A stretch of DNA of 39,938 bases from Paludibacteraceae bacterium (GTDB lineage: Bacteria; Bacteroidota; Bacteroidia; Bacteroidales; Paludibacteraceae), in the NCBI GenBank assembly GCA_024401645.1, contig JAKSKR010000027.1, forward strand, positions 1 to 39,938, read 5' to 3'. Position numbers and translations under genes: made by a program. Below the pieces are notes generated by a model. That model was given only the letters and a program-made list of their open reading frames with translations. It searched no databases and was not told the DNA's origin. Below, piece by piece: positions 1 through 8,203 of this stretch (its first letter is position 1; every line of letters begins with the position of its first letter).

Positions 1-52
1 GAGCATCTGCCTTACAAGCAGAGGGTCCTAGGTTCGAATCCTAGTGGACCCA
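1..52 (+). tRNA. tRNA-Val (anticodon TAC), 5' truncated by window edge
   Basis: The visible part runs from the D arm to the acceptor end and is identical to the complete tRNA starting at 82. The anticodon stem TCTGC/GCAGA encloses loop CTTACAA, giving anticodon TAC at 13-15. The T-arm loop GGTTCGAATCC and acceptor strand TGGACCC with discriminator A follow. CCA is not encoded. The 5' half lies outside the window. Confidence 0.93.
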
Positions 53-81
53 CGAAAATTCAAAACAAATCTCAATCGAGA

Positions 82-156
82 GGGTTCATAGCTCAGTTGG
101 TTCAGAGCATCTGCCTTACAAGCAGAGGGTCCTAGGTTCGAATCCTAGTGGACCCA
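82..156 (+). tRNA. tRNA-Val (anticodon TAC)
   Basis: This is a complete cloverleaf. Acceptor strand GGGTTCA pairs with TGGACCC (one G-U). The D arm is GCTCAGTTGGTTCAGAGC, the anticodon stem TCTGC/GCAGA carries TAC at 117-119, and the T arm contains GGTTCGAATCC. It should decode valine GUA/GUG codons. It lies 29 bp after an identical gene, so the two are probably co-transcribed and matured from one precursor. CCA is not encoded. Confidence 0.96.
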
Positions 157-166
157 CTCTCAAAAC

Positions 167-207
167 AAACCGCTGCTTTCTTCACCGAAAGCGGCGGTTT
201 TCTTTTT
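167..207 (+). terminator. Rho-independent terminator of the tRNA unit
   Basis: The inverted repeat AAACCGCTGCTTTC / GAAAGCGGCGGTTT (167-180 and 187-200) has a short loop and is followed by a T-rich run. It ends the tRNA-Val transcript. It lies only about 20 bp upstream of the next ATG at 226, so that gene must be started by read-through or from within this region. Confidence 0.85.
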
Positions 208-225
208 CTCTCTTTCCCACCCGAT

Positions 226-795
226 ATGGAACAACATCCGCTTACGCCATTCCTCCCCTCAAATGCCAAGCTGCTCATGTTGGGTAGCTTTCCGCCATCG
301 CAAAAGCGTTGGTCCATGAATTTCTACTATCCTAATTGGATGAACGACATGTGGCGCATTGTGGGCTCCCTGTTCTTCGGCAATAAGGACTATTTCTGCA
401 TAACAGAGGAAAAGCGCTTTAACAAGGATTTACTGGTTGACTTCCTAACCGAAAAGGGCATTGCGTTGAGCGATACGGCACAGGCTGTTACACGTTTGAA
501 AGGCACTGCAGCCGATGCCGATTTGCGCATTGACCAACCTATGGATATTCCATCTTTCCTTCGCCAGTTGCCGTTGTGCAACACCATTGCCACAACAGGA
601 GGCAAGGCTGGCGACGAGTTGGCGGCTATGTTCGGCGTGGAAACTCCCAAGGTGGGGGAGTGCACGACGTTCAATTTCGAAGGTCGTACTATCACTTTCT
701 ACCGCATGCCAAGCTCTTCGCGTGCCTATCCGCTTGCCCTCGACAAGAAGGCTGCTGCCTATAAGGTGCTGTTTGATGCGGTGGGGTTGCTTTAA
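226..795 (+). CDS. Uracil-DNA glycosylase superfamily protein (Mug-like)
   Basis: This 189-residue protein resembles the uracil-DNA glycosylase superfamily, which excises uracil or mismatched bases during base-excision repair in the cytoplasm. Near the N-terminus it has LLMLGSFPPSQKRWSMNFYY, which fits the family's first motif (G-S-x-P-P), and an aromatic stretch PNWMNDMWRI. The late segment RMPSSSRAYP fits the second, substrate-loop motif. The length is normal for the Mug/UDG-like group. The frame stays open back to a GTG at 148, but that start would lie inside the tRNA and translate through the terminator hairpin, so I chose the ATG at 226. The exact UDG family and base specificity are not determinable from sequence alone. 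Confidence 0.8.
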   Translation: MEQHPLTPFLPSNAKLLMLGSFPPSQKRWSMNFYYPNWMNDMWRIVGSLFFGNKDYFCITEEKRFNKDLLVDFLTEKGIALSDTAQAVTRLKGTAADADLRIDQPMDIPSFLRQLPLCNTIATTGGKAGDELAAMFGVETPKVGECTTFNFEGRTITFYRMPSSSRAYPLALDKKAAAYKVLFDAVGLL

Positions 796-894
796 AAAGA
801 TCTAAATGTTTGACTCATAGATCTAACATGATCTAATTTGTTTGTGCGTTTCGGCTAGATCTTCGAACTTTCGGAAACCAAAACATTTCTGAAA

Positions 895-1131
895 ATGGAT
901 AAAGAATCTCTAACAACTGCCGAACTTATAGCTTTTCTTAAAGAAAATCCTTATATGGAAATTGAGTGCCGATTGCTTCTTGGCCACAAACTGGGTGCTA
1001 CCCATTATTGGTATTGGGACCCCAAGGCGCAATGCCTTATGCACACACGCGATTGGCCCTTTATTCCAATTTCTGAACACGATGCCGTGGCTTCATATGA
1101 AGGGTGTTGGTGGCGGATTGACCAAATATAG
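895..1131 (+). CDS. Small hypothetical protein (78 aa)
   Basis: I do not recognise this 78-residue ORF. It starts with ATG after an AT-rich leader. The protein is predicted soluble, with an acidic helical N-terminus (SLTTAELIAFLKENP) and an aromatic, Trp-rich second half (HYWYWDP, RDWPF, GCWWRID). There is no signal peptide or membrane segment. It stands alone between the glycosylase gene (99 bp upstream) and dnaB (147 bp downstream). The 796-894 spacer carries several GATCTA-like repeats of unknown meaning. The natural amino-acid composition and the absence of a competing frame support a real gene. Confidence 0.55.
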   Translation: MDKESLTTAELIAFLKENPYMEIECRLLLGHKLGATHYWYWDPKAQCLMHTRDWPFIPISEHDAVASYEGCWWRIDQI

Positions 1132-1223
1132 AGCTTTGGCTTTCTGTGTTACTTATATGAGGACTGGCTCGTAATTGTCAGTATCTTGTTGATAGATTGT
1201 TTAAGTTTAAATGCTAAAGATTT

Positions 1224-1255
1224 ATACCTAGGTATCTTTATAAGTCCTATCTTTG
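1224..1255 (+). promoter_or_regulatory. dnaB promoter -7 element with upstream palindrome
   Basis: TATCTTTG at 1248-1255 matches the Bacteroidota -7 consensus TAnnTTTG, 23 bp before the dnaB ATG. A perfect 12-bp palindrome, ATACCTAGGTAT, lies at 1224-1235, immediately upstream. That position would let a dimeric regulator block or assist the polymerase. The regulatory role is inferred. Confidence 0.6.
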
Positions 1256-1278
1256 CAATGTATTTAGAAGTGTAAAAT

Positions 1279-2829
1279 ATGGAAACCGTAAAAGCAAGTC
1301 GCTCACCGCGCAAACCAAGAAAGAATGAAACAACCGCTAACACCCCGGTGCTTAGCGAATATGGTAAAATGCCGCCTCACGACATTAAGTTTGAGGAGGC
1401 TGTTCTTGGTGCCTTGCTGATTGATACCGGTGCCTTTGCACGTGTGTGCGACACGTTGAAACCCGAGTGCTTTTACGTTCAGAAGAACCGTTATGTGTAC
1501 GAGGCTATTGCTAGCTTGGCTGCTAAACAGGAACCGATTGATATGCTGACGGTAACTGAAGAGTTGAGGTCTGACGGACACCTGGAAGATGTGGGCGGCG
1601 ACTATTATGTGGTCAGCCTCTCAATGAAGGTGAATTCGTCGGCTAACGTGGGTTACCATGCTTCTATCCTTGCCAATAAGCACCTGGCTCGTGAACTCAT
1701 TCATTTTGCAACCGAAATTGAAAGTAAGGCCTACGATGCCGAATCGGACATCGATGCACTTATGCAACAAGCCGAAGGTAAGCTGTTCGAAATTTCTCAA
1801 CGCAACATGAAGCGCGATTACCAACAGATTGACCCCCTCATTTCGCAAGCCATACACAACGTGGAAGAAGCGAGCAAGAAGGAGGGTATGAGTGGTGTGC
1901 CTACTGGCTTTAATGACCTTGACAAGATTACCAGCGGATGGCAGAGAAGCGACCTTATTATTATTGCCGCACGTCCGGCCATGGGTAAAACTGCGTTCGT
2001 GCTTTCTATGGCAAAGAATATGGCCGACATGGGTAATGCGGTTGCCTTGTTTTCGCTTGAAATGTCGAGCTTGCAGCTGGTGAACCGTCTGTTGGTAAAT
2101 GCAACCGAATTGCCCGGTGAAAAGATTAAGACCGGTAAGCTGGAACAATATGAATGGGAACAGCTGAACCAAAGGGCACGCTCGCTTTACGACAAGCCAA
2201 TCTATCTCGACGATACTCCTTCCCTTTCCGTCTTCGAATTTAATACCAAGGCGCGTCGTTTGGTGAAGGACCACAATGTTCGCTGCATCATCATCGACTA
2301 CCTGCAGCTGATGAACGCCAGCGGTATGAACTACGGTAGCCGTGAACAGGAAGTCTCAATGATTTCTCGTTCGTTGAAACAGATGGCCAAGGAGTTGAAC
2401 ATTCCTATTATTGCCTTGTCACAGCTGAACCGAGGTGTTGAAGGACGTTCTGGCGACGATAAGCGACCACAGTTGGCCGACCTCCGTGAATCGGGTGCCA
2501 TTGAGCAAGACGCCGATATGGTTCTCTTCATTCACCGACCAGAGTACTATAAGATTACGCAAGACGCCCAAGGTAACTCGTTGGTGGGCTTGGCCGAAAT
2601 CATCATTGCTAAACACCGTAACGGTGCTACCGATACGGTACGCCTACGCTTCAAGAGCGAGTTGGCAAAGTTCATGAATATCTCCGACGACTTGTCGGGC
2701 ACTATAGAAAGCGAATCGCGCATGAATGGCGATTTCGTTTCCGACTCTGCTGGCGAGTTGCCTGCTCCGCCTCCTATTGATGCGCCTGCCGATCCGTTAG
2801 CGGGTGTGGGCACTTCTTTGCCGTTCTAA
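1279..2829 (+). CDS. dnaB: Replicative DNA helicase DnaB
   Basis: This is a 516-residue hexameric 5'-3' helicase that unwinds DNA ahead of the replisome and binds primase through its N-terminal domain. The N-terminal domain covers about residues 33-135 (PPHDIKFEEAVLGALLID start). The linker and RecA-like ATPase domain occupy about 175-470. Walker A is ARPAMGKT (231-238), Walker B is CIIIDYLQLM (336-345), and the conserved SQLNRGVEGR is at 381-390, followed by RPQLADLRESGAIEQDAD. A proline/acid-rich tail of about 25 residues ends in LPF. The length is normal and there is no intein. It is monocistronic with its own -7 element upstream. Confidence 0.97.
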   Translation: METVKASRSPRKPRKNETTANTPVLSEYGKMPPHDIKFEEAVLGALLIDTGAFARVCDTLKPECFYVQKNRYVYEAIASLAAKQEPIDMLTVTEELRSDGHLEDVGGDYYVVSLSMKVNSSANVGYHASILANKHLARELIHFATEIESKAYDAESDIDALMQQAEGKLFEISQRNMKRDYQQIDPLISQAIHNVEEASKKEGMSGVPTGFNDLDKITSGWQRSDLIIIAARPAMGKTAFVLSMAKNMADMGNAVALFSLEMSSLQLVNRLLVNATELPGEKIKTGKLEQYEWEQLNQRARSLYDKPIYLDDTPSLSVFEFNTKARRLVKDHNVRCIIIDYLQLMNASGMNYGSREQEVSMISRSLKQMAKELNIPIIALSQLNRGVEGRSGDDKRPQLADLRESGAIEQDADMVLFIHRPEYYKITQDAQGNSLVGLAEIIIAKHRNGATDTVRLRFKSELAKFMNISDDLSGTIESESRMNGDFVSDSAGELPAPPPIDAPADPLAGVGTSLPF

Positions 2830-2899
2830 ATCTTTTTTCTGTTTTGGTGTTTGCGTGTTTTGCGAAGATTGTTATCTTTACTGAAAAGGAGATTCAATT

Positions 2900-4003
2900 A
2901 TGGCAAAATACACTTATAGCGTTATTGTAAACGATGTAGATTCGGACAACAAGCCATTCCGTTATACCTATAGTAAAATGGAAATGCTGGTGCTTGTGGC
3001 AAAAGACAGCTTCATCGTCATGTATGAGACTAATACGGAGAAAACACCTGACCAAATTTGGATGTCTCGAGAGGTGGAAGATGGTGTTAGAAAGGCACTA
3101 CTGGCACAACTCATTTTCTTCGGTCATAACTGTGAATTCAAAAAAGTACTGATAAAGGAAGCTAATTCTGATGAATATAAGATAATTGACGAACCACGTG
3201 TCTACAACCTTATACCGAGTGATGTCTATGTCGATTTGAGCCCACTCCGCGACAACATGTTTGTTACCGAATACCTTATGAAAAGGGTAAAGAGCAAGTA
3301 CGAGTCGGGTATTGCGGCTCTTTTCTCTTACATATATGCAAAGAGTAAAAAATGTGAAGAAGACAAGTTCACTTACTTCTGGCGGTCGTTTAACGGTATT
3401 TATTCTAGCGTGGCGAAGGAGTCGGTGGTAGATGGCTCTTTTGATAAGGCAAAGGTGAAAAAGGAAAACGAAGTGCTGAAAAACTGGTTGCGAAACCGCG
3501 AAACCCAGAATTTTATGGTGGCAAGCTTGTTCAATAAGGCTTATGCCGTAAACAACGATTATACGATTGCGGAAAAGAAAATCAAGCATTTTTTCTATAC
3601 GGTTCGCGACAAGGCAGCCAAGGCAAATTGGACAAAAGACGATATTCGCAATGCCTTGAATGCCCGTGGCAACAAAAACGTAAACCTTGCGAATGTTCTT
3701 GGTCTGCAAAATTATGTCTACTCGGTGAATCCGGATATGATGGTTGTTGAGATTGAAGGACAACCAAAAATTTCAAAGAGTTCGCTTTATGGCTACCTGA
3801 TGACGGAATTGGCTTACCAGATAAGGTGCAGCTATTTTCATGCCGCTAAACCAATCCTTTTGCACACAACCTTGTCTGATCCCGAATTTCGTGGGCTGCA
3901 GTTGGCAAATGCCTTGCTGGAACACTACCTCGACGAAAACATCAAGGATGAGGTGATGGAAAAGATTAAACTAGAGAAAATGTTGGAGGAGAGACAAAAA
4001 TAA
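2900..4003 (+). CDS. Uncharacterised protein, possible HEPN-like C-terminal domain
   Basis: This 367-residue soluble protein is not one I can name. It begins MAKYTYSVIVNDVDSDNK and has no signal peptide or membrane segment. A segment FTYFWRSFNGIYSS (about 157-170) and a later helix with R309-CSYF-H314 (LAYQIRCSYFHAAKP) look like the conserved pieces of HEPN/Apea-like RNase domains, whose hallmark is an RX4-6H motif. A Lys-rich insert (about 170-250) separates them. The C-terminus is helical and highly charged. A near-consensus -7 element, TATCTTTA, is at 2873-2880. A strong terminator follows, so the gene is probably a single-gene unit after dnaB. The HEPN assignment is tentative and rests on motif spacing only. 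Confidence 0.7.
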   Translation: MAKYTYSVIVNDVDSDNKPFRYTYSKMEMLVLVAKDSFIVMYETNTEKTPDQIWMSREVEDGVRKALLAQLIFFGHNCEFKKVLIKEANSDEYKIIDEPRVYNLIPSDVYVDLSPLRDNMFVTEYLMKRVKSKYESGIAALFSYIYAKSKKCEEDKFTYFWRSFNGIYSSVAKESVVDGSFDKAKVKKENEVLKNWLRNRETQNFMVASLFNKAYAVNNDYTIAEKKIKHFFYTVRDKAAKANWTKDDIRNALNARGNKNVNLANVLGLQNYVYSVNPDMMVVEIEGQPKISKSSLYGYLMTELAYQIRCSYFHAAKPILLHTTLSDPEFRGLQLANALLEHYLDENIKDEVMEKIKLEKMLEERQK

Positions 4004-4010
4004 AAATAGT

Positions 4011-4040
4011 AAGGGCTGGCAATTTGTGTTGCCAGCCCTT
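4011..4040. terminator. Bidirectional terminator between convergent genes
   Basis: A perfect 12-bp inverted repeat, AAGGGCTGGCAA / TTGCCAGCCCTT, with a 6-base loop lies between two convergent genes. T-rich sequence on the right and A-rich sequence on the left allow function in both directions. Confidence 0.88.
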
Positions 4041-4061
4041 CTTGTATCTTTCCCTTTAGCC

Positions 4062-4739
4062 TTATTTCTTCTTCTTTTTCTTTTTAGAACTTTGCTGTGG
4101 CTTGGCTTGTTGCTTTGCTTGCGGATTTGTAGCATCTAAAACCGCTTGCGCATCGATGAGTTTCAACTCGCCATCTTTAATGTTAATCTTTTGGCCGCTG
4201 AGCTCGTAAAGGTCGTCGAAAATCTTGTTGTCGGTAACAGTGTCCTTGTTGAAGAGGACGTAACAACGCTTCATTTGGTTGGCAATCATACCAATCAGTT
4301 TGTGGCGTGCGTTCTCGTCTTCGGTAGCAATGGCCTCGTTAATGGCGGTAACAATGTTGTTGCCATAGTGACGATACCTTGGCTTGTTTAGGCGATATTC
4401 TACCTTGCCACACGAATCTTTTAGGTTGCTTAACTTTTTAGGCACATAGCCGTTAGGGTAGTCTATGTCGAGCTTGTAACCCGAAATGCAGTAGAGGTGA
4501 TCCCATAGGGTGTTTTGGCTGTAACCCATTTGACGGACACGATCCATGGTCTTAATGATGGACATGGCGCAAGCCGTACGTTCTGCACGGTCTTCTATTT
4601 CCATGCAGTGGTCTACCATCTGCTTAATGTTTCTGCCATAGCCGCGCAGTTCTACCGGTTCGTTGCTGGTGTTGTAGTCAGGCAATAAACCGTCTCTAAT
4701 CTCCTCTAGCGTGTTATGTGATATGTTTGAGTGAGTCAT
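4062..4739 (-). CDS. DUF4290 domain protein with lysine-rich tail
   Basis: This 225-residue cytoplasmic protein fits the Bacteroidota-specific DUF4290 family. Supporting segments are YGRNIKQMVDHCMEIEDRAE near residue 33 and LWDHLYCISGYKLDIDYPNG further on, both typical of the family. Its function is unknown. The last 20 residues are Gln/Lys-rich and end in a run of lysines. This may be a nucleic-acid-binding or disordered extension, and is coded by an A-rich tract close to the terminator. It is the last gene of a leftward unit, 23 bp after the barrel-protein gene. From memory, this family often sits beside murA and rimM in Bacteroidales; here murA is not visible and rimM is 8.5 kb away. Confidence 0.82.
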   Translation of the reverse strand: MTHSNISHNTLEEIRDGLLPDYNTSNEPVELRGYGRNIKQMVDHCMEIEDRAERTACAMSIIKTMDRVRQMGYSQNTLWDHLYCISGYKLDIDYPNGYVPKKLSNLKDSCGKVEYRLNKPRYRHYGNNIVTAINEAIATEDENARHKLIGMIANQMKRCYVLFNKDTVTDNKIFDDLYELSGQKINIKDGELKLIDAQAVLDATNPQAKQQAKPQQSSKKKKKKK

Positions 4740-4762
4740 GTTTTCTTTCTTTTAAGACAACT

Positions 4763-5512
4763 TTAGTTGCTGTGAAATTTCAGAACAGGCATCATTACGC
4801 CTAGTGTGAACGAAAAATATTGATTGTTTGAACGCTGGAATACGGCGTAACGGTCGTGCTCGAAAATGTCGGCCAATCCGTAGTGCCAACGGGCTTCGGC
4901 TAGTACACTCAACTTGTTGAGGTGAAATTCGTAGCCGGCACCAACGCAAAGTCCGTAATCGACTTTTTTTTCCTTAATGGTGTGTTCTATGCGCGGATCG
5001 TTGGCATTGTTTGTGATTAGTGCGTTCAGTTGTTCTTCGGTAAGCGAGAATTTCTTGTCGTCGGTGCCAAGTTTTGTGGCCAACTTCGGACCAAAGTTGA
5101 AGAATAGGCGATTCTTCTCGCCAAAGTAGATGTGTGCCAGAAGCGGAATGGTTATATAGTCTATCTCGCGTTCAATTTCGGCACCCTGAAACTGTATGCC
5201 ATTTATGGTCGTGGGGTCGTTCCACTTTTCGTACCAACCGCTTTGCTGGTAATTCACTTCCAGCTGCAAGCCAAAGTGCTTCTGGGCTATAAAGCGAGCC
5301 GATGCTCCCATAACGGCACCTTTGCGGTAGCCAAGGTCACCAAGGTTATTGGCGTAGGTAATGTCGTTGTGCATGAACCTTACTTGCGAAAGGTTCAGGC
5401 CCCCCTGGACACCTACACTTATTTCCTCTTCAAACTTGCTGCGGGTTTGTGCGTTGGTTGCGGTTGCAAGTGCGAATAAGGCCAGCAGACTTATGGCGAT
5501 TTTCTTAATCAT
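4763..5512 (-). CDS. PorT-like outer-membrane beta-barrel protein
   Basis: This 249-residue protein begins with a clear Sec signal peptide (MIKKIAISLLALFALATATNA). The rest is rich in alternating strands ending in aromatic residues, with a closing strand SFTLGVMMPVLKF. Typical outer-membrane barrel segments include VGVQGGLNLSQVRF and AHIYFGEKNRLFFNFGPKLA. It fits the 8-stranded barrel family (PorT/OMP_b-brl) common in Bacteroidota. The frame is open to 5635, but that would overlap the preceding gene and bury the signal peptide, so I chose the ATG at 5512. It lies 14 bp after the LysM gene and is probably co-transcribed with it. A structural or transport role is likely; the substrate is unknown. 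Confidence 0.85.
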   Translation of the reverse strand: MIKKIAISLLALFALATATNAQTRSKFEEEISVGVQGGLNLSQVRFMHNDITYANNLGDLGYRKGAVMGASARFIAQKHFGLQLEVNYQQSGWYEKWNDPTTINGIQFQGAEIEREIDYITIPLLAHIYFGEKNRLFFNFGPKLATKLGTDDKKFSLTEEQLNALITNNANDPRIEHTIKEKKVDYGLCVGAGYEFHLNKLSVLAEARWHYGLADIFEHDRYAVFQRSNNQYFSFTLGVMMPVLKFHSN

Positions 5513-5526
5513 TCTCTGTGTTACTG

Positions 5527-7995
5527 TTATTTGTTCAGAATAATGTGACCTTCGGTTCCGTTGTTCCTCGAAATTGAAAGGCTGCTGTTGTAGAAACCGC
5601 CATCTTCGCTGTAGCGCTTGAACTGGAAGTCGCATTGTATGGTAGGAACCATCATGTTGTTGAGCCCCGATGTGAAGTTCTTACCGTATGAGGCAACTGC
5701 ACTGCCGAAGTAGAGCATGATGTCGTAGCCTAGGGCTCCATACATTGGTTGGGTGTTGCCTGGCTCTTGACCAAAGTACTTGCGGAAGTTGCCAATGAAT
5801 TCCTTACATGGTCCGCTTGCAAAGTTCATGTCGAAAACCGAACACATGTAGGTTTCGGCAACGAACAGGTCTTTCGAGATGGTCTGATACTTTGCCCAGT
5901 CGGTGTAACCGAATATCTTGGCGTTAATCTTGTTGACGAGCAGAACGTTGATGGAAGGAATGAGCTGGGTGAGCGCCACTTGGTCGGTACTAGTGGTTAA
6001 GATGATGTTCTCGCCATCTTCCTTCATCAGGTCTTTCAGTTCAATTGCAGGCTTGAAGTCTACTTCCTTAACATTGGTTCCTACCTGACGTAGGCGTGCT
6101 GCTATTGAGTCTACAATTTCCTTCTTGTCGTTTTTCTTTTCGTCTTCAAACTTCACCATTACCACGTTCTTGTCCTTGAACTCGTTGACGAGGAAGTCTG
6201 CACTTTCTTGTGCAAGGCGCGATTTTGGTGCGTTAATTAGGAAGAAGTTAGGGTTGCTCTTCATTTCTTCGGTTCGTGAAGAGAATGGAACAATAACCTT
6301 AATGTTGTTCTCTAGTGCAAAATTGCTGATAGGTTGGAACTGTGCCTTGTAGGCTGGGCCAATAATCAAGTCCATGGTCTTCATTACGTCGTTGGCAAGC
6401 AACTTCTTAATGTCGGCCTCGGTCTTGCCCGAGTTGTAGGCGTAAACGTTAACCCAGACGTTGTTTTCCTTCAACTTCTTAATGGCGAGCAGTGCACCTT
6501 GGTAGAACTCGAGGAACTTGTCGGTATTGTTGTCAATGGCACCATCGTTAGCGCTGAATGGCAGAATGATGGCGACGTTGACCTTGTTGTTGCCCTGGGT
6601 GCTGATGAACAAACTGCTGTTCCATGCACTCTTGTTGCCGGTTGACCTTGGTATGAAAATGATTTTTCCGGCCTTCAAACCTTCCTTGGCTTCGGGGTTG
6701 AGGTCGTAAATCTCCCGGTCGGTAACCCTATATGTCTGGCAAATGCTGAACATGGTCTCGCCCGGAAGTATGGTGTGGGCAATGTTCGAATTCTTTTCGG
6801 TGGCAGGCGCGTTCTGGCGATAGATGCTGGCAACACCAGTCTTTTCTTTCTCTTTCGCACTTTGCGGAATGGCAAGGAACTGGCCTTCCTTAATGCCGTT
6901 CTTTACCGAGTTGTTGGCGGTAACCGCGCTTTGGCTAACACCTAGCTTCTTGCTGATGCTGAATACAGTCTCGTCTTTCTCTACCTTGTAGATTTCGAAA
7001 TTCTTGTCGGAATTCTTGTTGGCAATGTAGCGGCTGGTAGATGGCATGATGAGTGGCTTGCCGGCCTTAATGCCGTCTTTCTTCACGCCAGGATTCAGTG
7101 CTTCAATCTCGCTAGTGGTTACGTTGTAGGTGTTGGCTATGCTGAAAAGGGTTTCGCCCTTCTTAACCACGTGTGCGGTGTTGCCGCTTTCGTCCTTGCT
7201 CTTTGCAATTGCCTTTGTGTCTGGCAATACGATGTACTCACCTTCTATGATGGTTCTTTTCTTTAACGATGGATTCAGCAATTCTGCATCGGCAACCGAA
7301 CAACCCTGACGCTTACAGATGGCGTAAAGGGTTTCGCCCTTCTTAACCTTGTATTTGCAGATGCCGTTCTTTGCACCTTCGGTTTCGTTGCCCTGCTTGC
7401 TGGCCTTTTTCTTGTTGTTGGCAGTGGTCACGCTGGCAGCTGGGGTGCTGGCTGGTGTAGACTCTTTTGCAGTGGTGGTCTCCTTTTTTAGGGGTGCAGC
7501 CGGTGTGGCGTTCTTTGAGTTGCTGTTCTGGTAAACCTTTAGGGTGTAGCCACTTTTAAGCCCGTTCTTCAAAGCACTTTCGTTGCGTGCCTTAAGGTCG
7601 CCAATAGATGTGTTGTACTTCTTGGCAATTGAAGTCAATGTTTCGCCCGACTTAACTTCGTGCTCCAACAAGCGGCGGGTGCCGTCGCCTGCCAATTTCT
7701 CGGTTGTGCTAGCCGATGCCAAGACCTTGGCTTCGGAACTGGCATTGCCTGCAGGAACGTATATCTTGCTGTCGCTTTTCAACCCGTTCTTTAGCGAAGG
7801 ATTCACCTTTTCGAGTTCGGCAACCGTTGTGTTCTGCGACTTGCAGATGCCGAAAAGGGTCTCGCCCTTCTTCACGGTATAGAGTCTGTAAGTCTTGCCG
7901 TTTATTTCTTTTGTGGCTTCTGCTGCGTTGGCCATCCACTGGAATAGGCCCATTGCAAACGTCAAAAGCACCAATTTTATAGTATTCGTCTTCAT
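5527..7995 (-). CDS. Six-LysM protein with C-terminal periplasmic-binding fold
   Basis: This 822-residue exported protein has a signal peptide (about 1-24) and then six LysM repeats at roughly 37-81, 110-154, 213-258, 274-318, 333-377 and 405-449. They carry typical cores such as VKKGETLFGICK, VKSGETLTSIAKKY and VKKGETLFSIANTY. A Thr/Ala/Lys-rich linker (155-205) separates repeats 2 and 3. Residues about 472-815 resemble a type I periplasmic-binding fold, as in LivK-like receptors (KVNVAIILPFSA, MDLIIGPAYKAQF, NNIKVIVPFSSR). It probably binds peptidoglycan through LysM and an unknown ligand or partner through the C-terminal domain. It heads the operon with the barrel and DUF4290 genes, with a -7 element at 8042-8049. 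Confidence 0.9.
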   Translation of the reverse strand: MKTNTIKLVLLTFAMGLFQWMANAAEATKEINGKTYRLYTVKKGETLFGICKSQNTTVAELEKVNPSLKNGLKSDSKIYVPAGNASSEAKVLASASTTEKLAGDGTRRLLEHEVKSGETLTSIAKKYNTSIGDLKARNESALKNGLKSGYTLKVYQNSNSKNATPAAPLKKETTTAKESTPASTPAASVTTANNKKKASKQGNETEGAKNGICKYKVKKGETLYAICKRQGCSVADAELLNPSLKKRTIIEGEYIVLPDTKAIAKSKDESGNTAHVVKKGETLFSIANTYNVTTSEIEALNPGVKKDGIKAGKPLIMPSTSRYIANKNSDKNFEIYKVEKDETVFSISKKLGVSQSAVTANNSVKNGIKEGQFLAIPQSAKEKEKTGVASIYRQNAPATEKNSNIAHTILPGETMFSICQTYRVTDREIYDLNPEAKEGLKAGKIIFIPRSTGNKSAWNSSLFISTQGNNKVNVAIILPFSANDGAIDNNTDKFLEFYQGALLAIKKLKENNVWVNVYAYNSGKTEADIKKLLANDVMKTMDLIIGPAYKAQFQPISNFALENNIKVIVPFSSRTEEMKSNPNFFLINAPKSRLAQESADFLVNEFKDKNVVMVKFEDEKKNDKKEIVDSIAARLRQVGTNVKEVDFKPAIELKDLMKEDGENIILTTSTDQVALTQLIPSINVLLVNKINAKIFGYTDWAKYQTISKDLFVAETYMCSVFDMNFASGPCKEFIGNFRKYFGQEPGNTQPMYGALGYDIMLYFGSAVASYGKNFTSGLNNMMVPTIQCDFQFKRYSEDGGFYNSSLSISRNNGTEGHIILNK

Positions 7996-8041
7996 CGAAA
8001 ATCTTTCCTAATGGTTTCGGGTACACATTACCCCATTTTTG

Positions 8042-8049
8042 CAAATTTA
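8042..8049 (-). promoter_or_regulatory. -7 element for the LysM operon
   Basis: On the minus strand this reads TAAATTTG, matching TAnnTTTG, about 47 bp upstream of the LysM-protein ATG. No convincing -33 element was identified. Confidence 0.5.
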
Positions 8050-8112
8050 CGAAATATCCACATCTTAAACCTTGTTTTCTGCAAAAAGTAAAGCGCAAGA
8101 TTGTATAAAAAT

Positions 8113-8203
8113 TAAGAAGCTGTTTAAAAATGAAAACCCCAAAGACGGTTTTCCGTCCTTGGGGCTATCTGTGATTGGTTTGTGATTTCAGAACAGCTTC
8201 TTA
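8113..8203 (-). terminator. Terminator of the GH5 unit, nested in a larger inverted repeat
   Basis: The inner stem CCCCAAAGACGG / CCGTCCTTGGGG (8137-8148 and 8153-8164, one mismatch) is followed on the minus strand by TTTTCATTTTT. It is enclosed by a perfect 12-bp inverted repeat, TAAGAAGCTGTT / AACAGCTTCTTA (8113-8124 and 8192-8203). The outer arm overlaps the GH5 stop codon. The inner hairpin alone is a good terminator. The outer pairing may act on mRNA stability. Confidence 0.8.

Noticed and set aside
148..225. GTG start for the glycosylase at 148
   Set aside because: It lies within the tRNA-Val and would translate through the terminator hairpin. The ATG at 226 starts the conserved region correctly.
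1621..2274. 217-residue open frame on the minus strand
   Set aside because: It is antisense to dnaB, whose protein is unmistakable. The composition is typical of a shadow frame.
3098..3763. 221-residue open frame on the minus strand
   Set aside because: It is antisense to the 2900-4003 gene. It shows no recognisable domain and has no plausible promoter.
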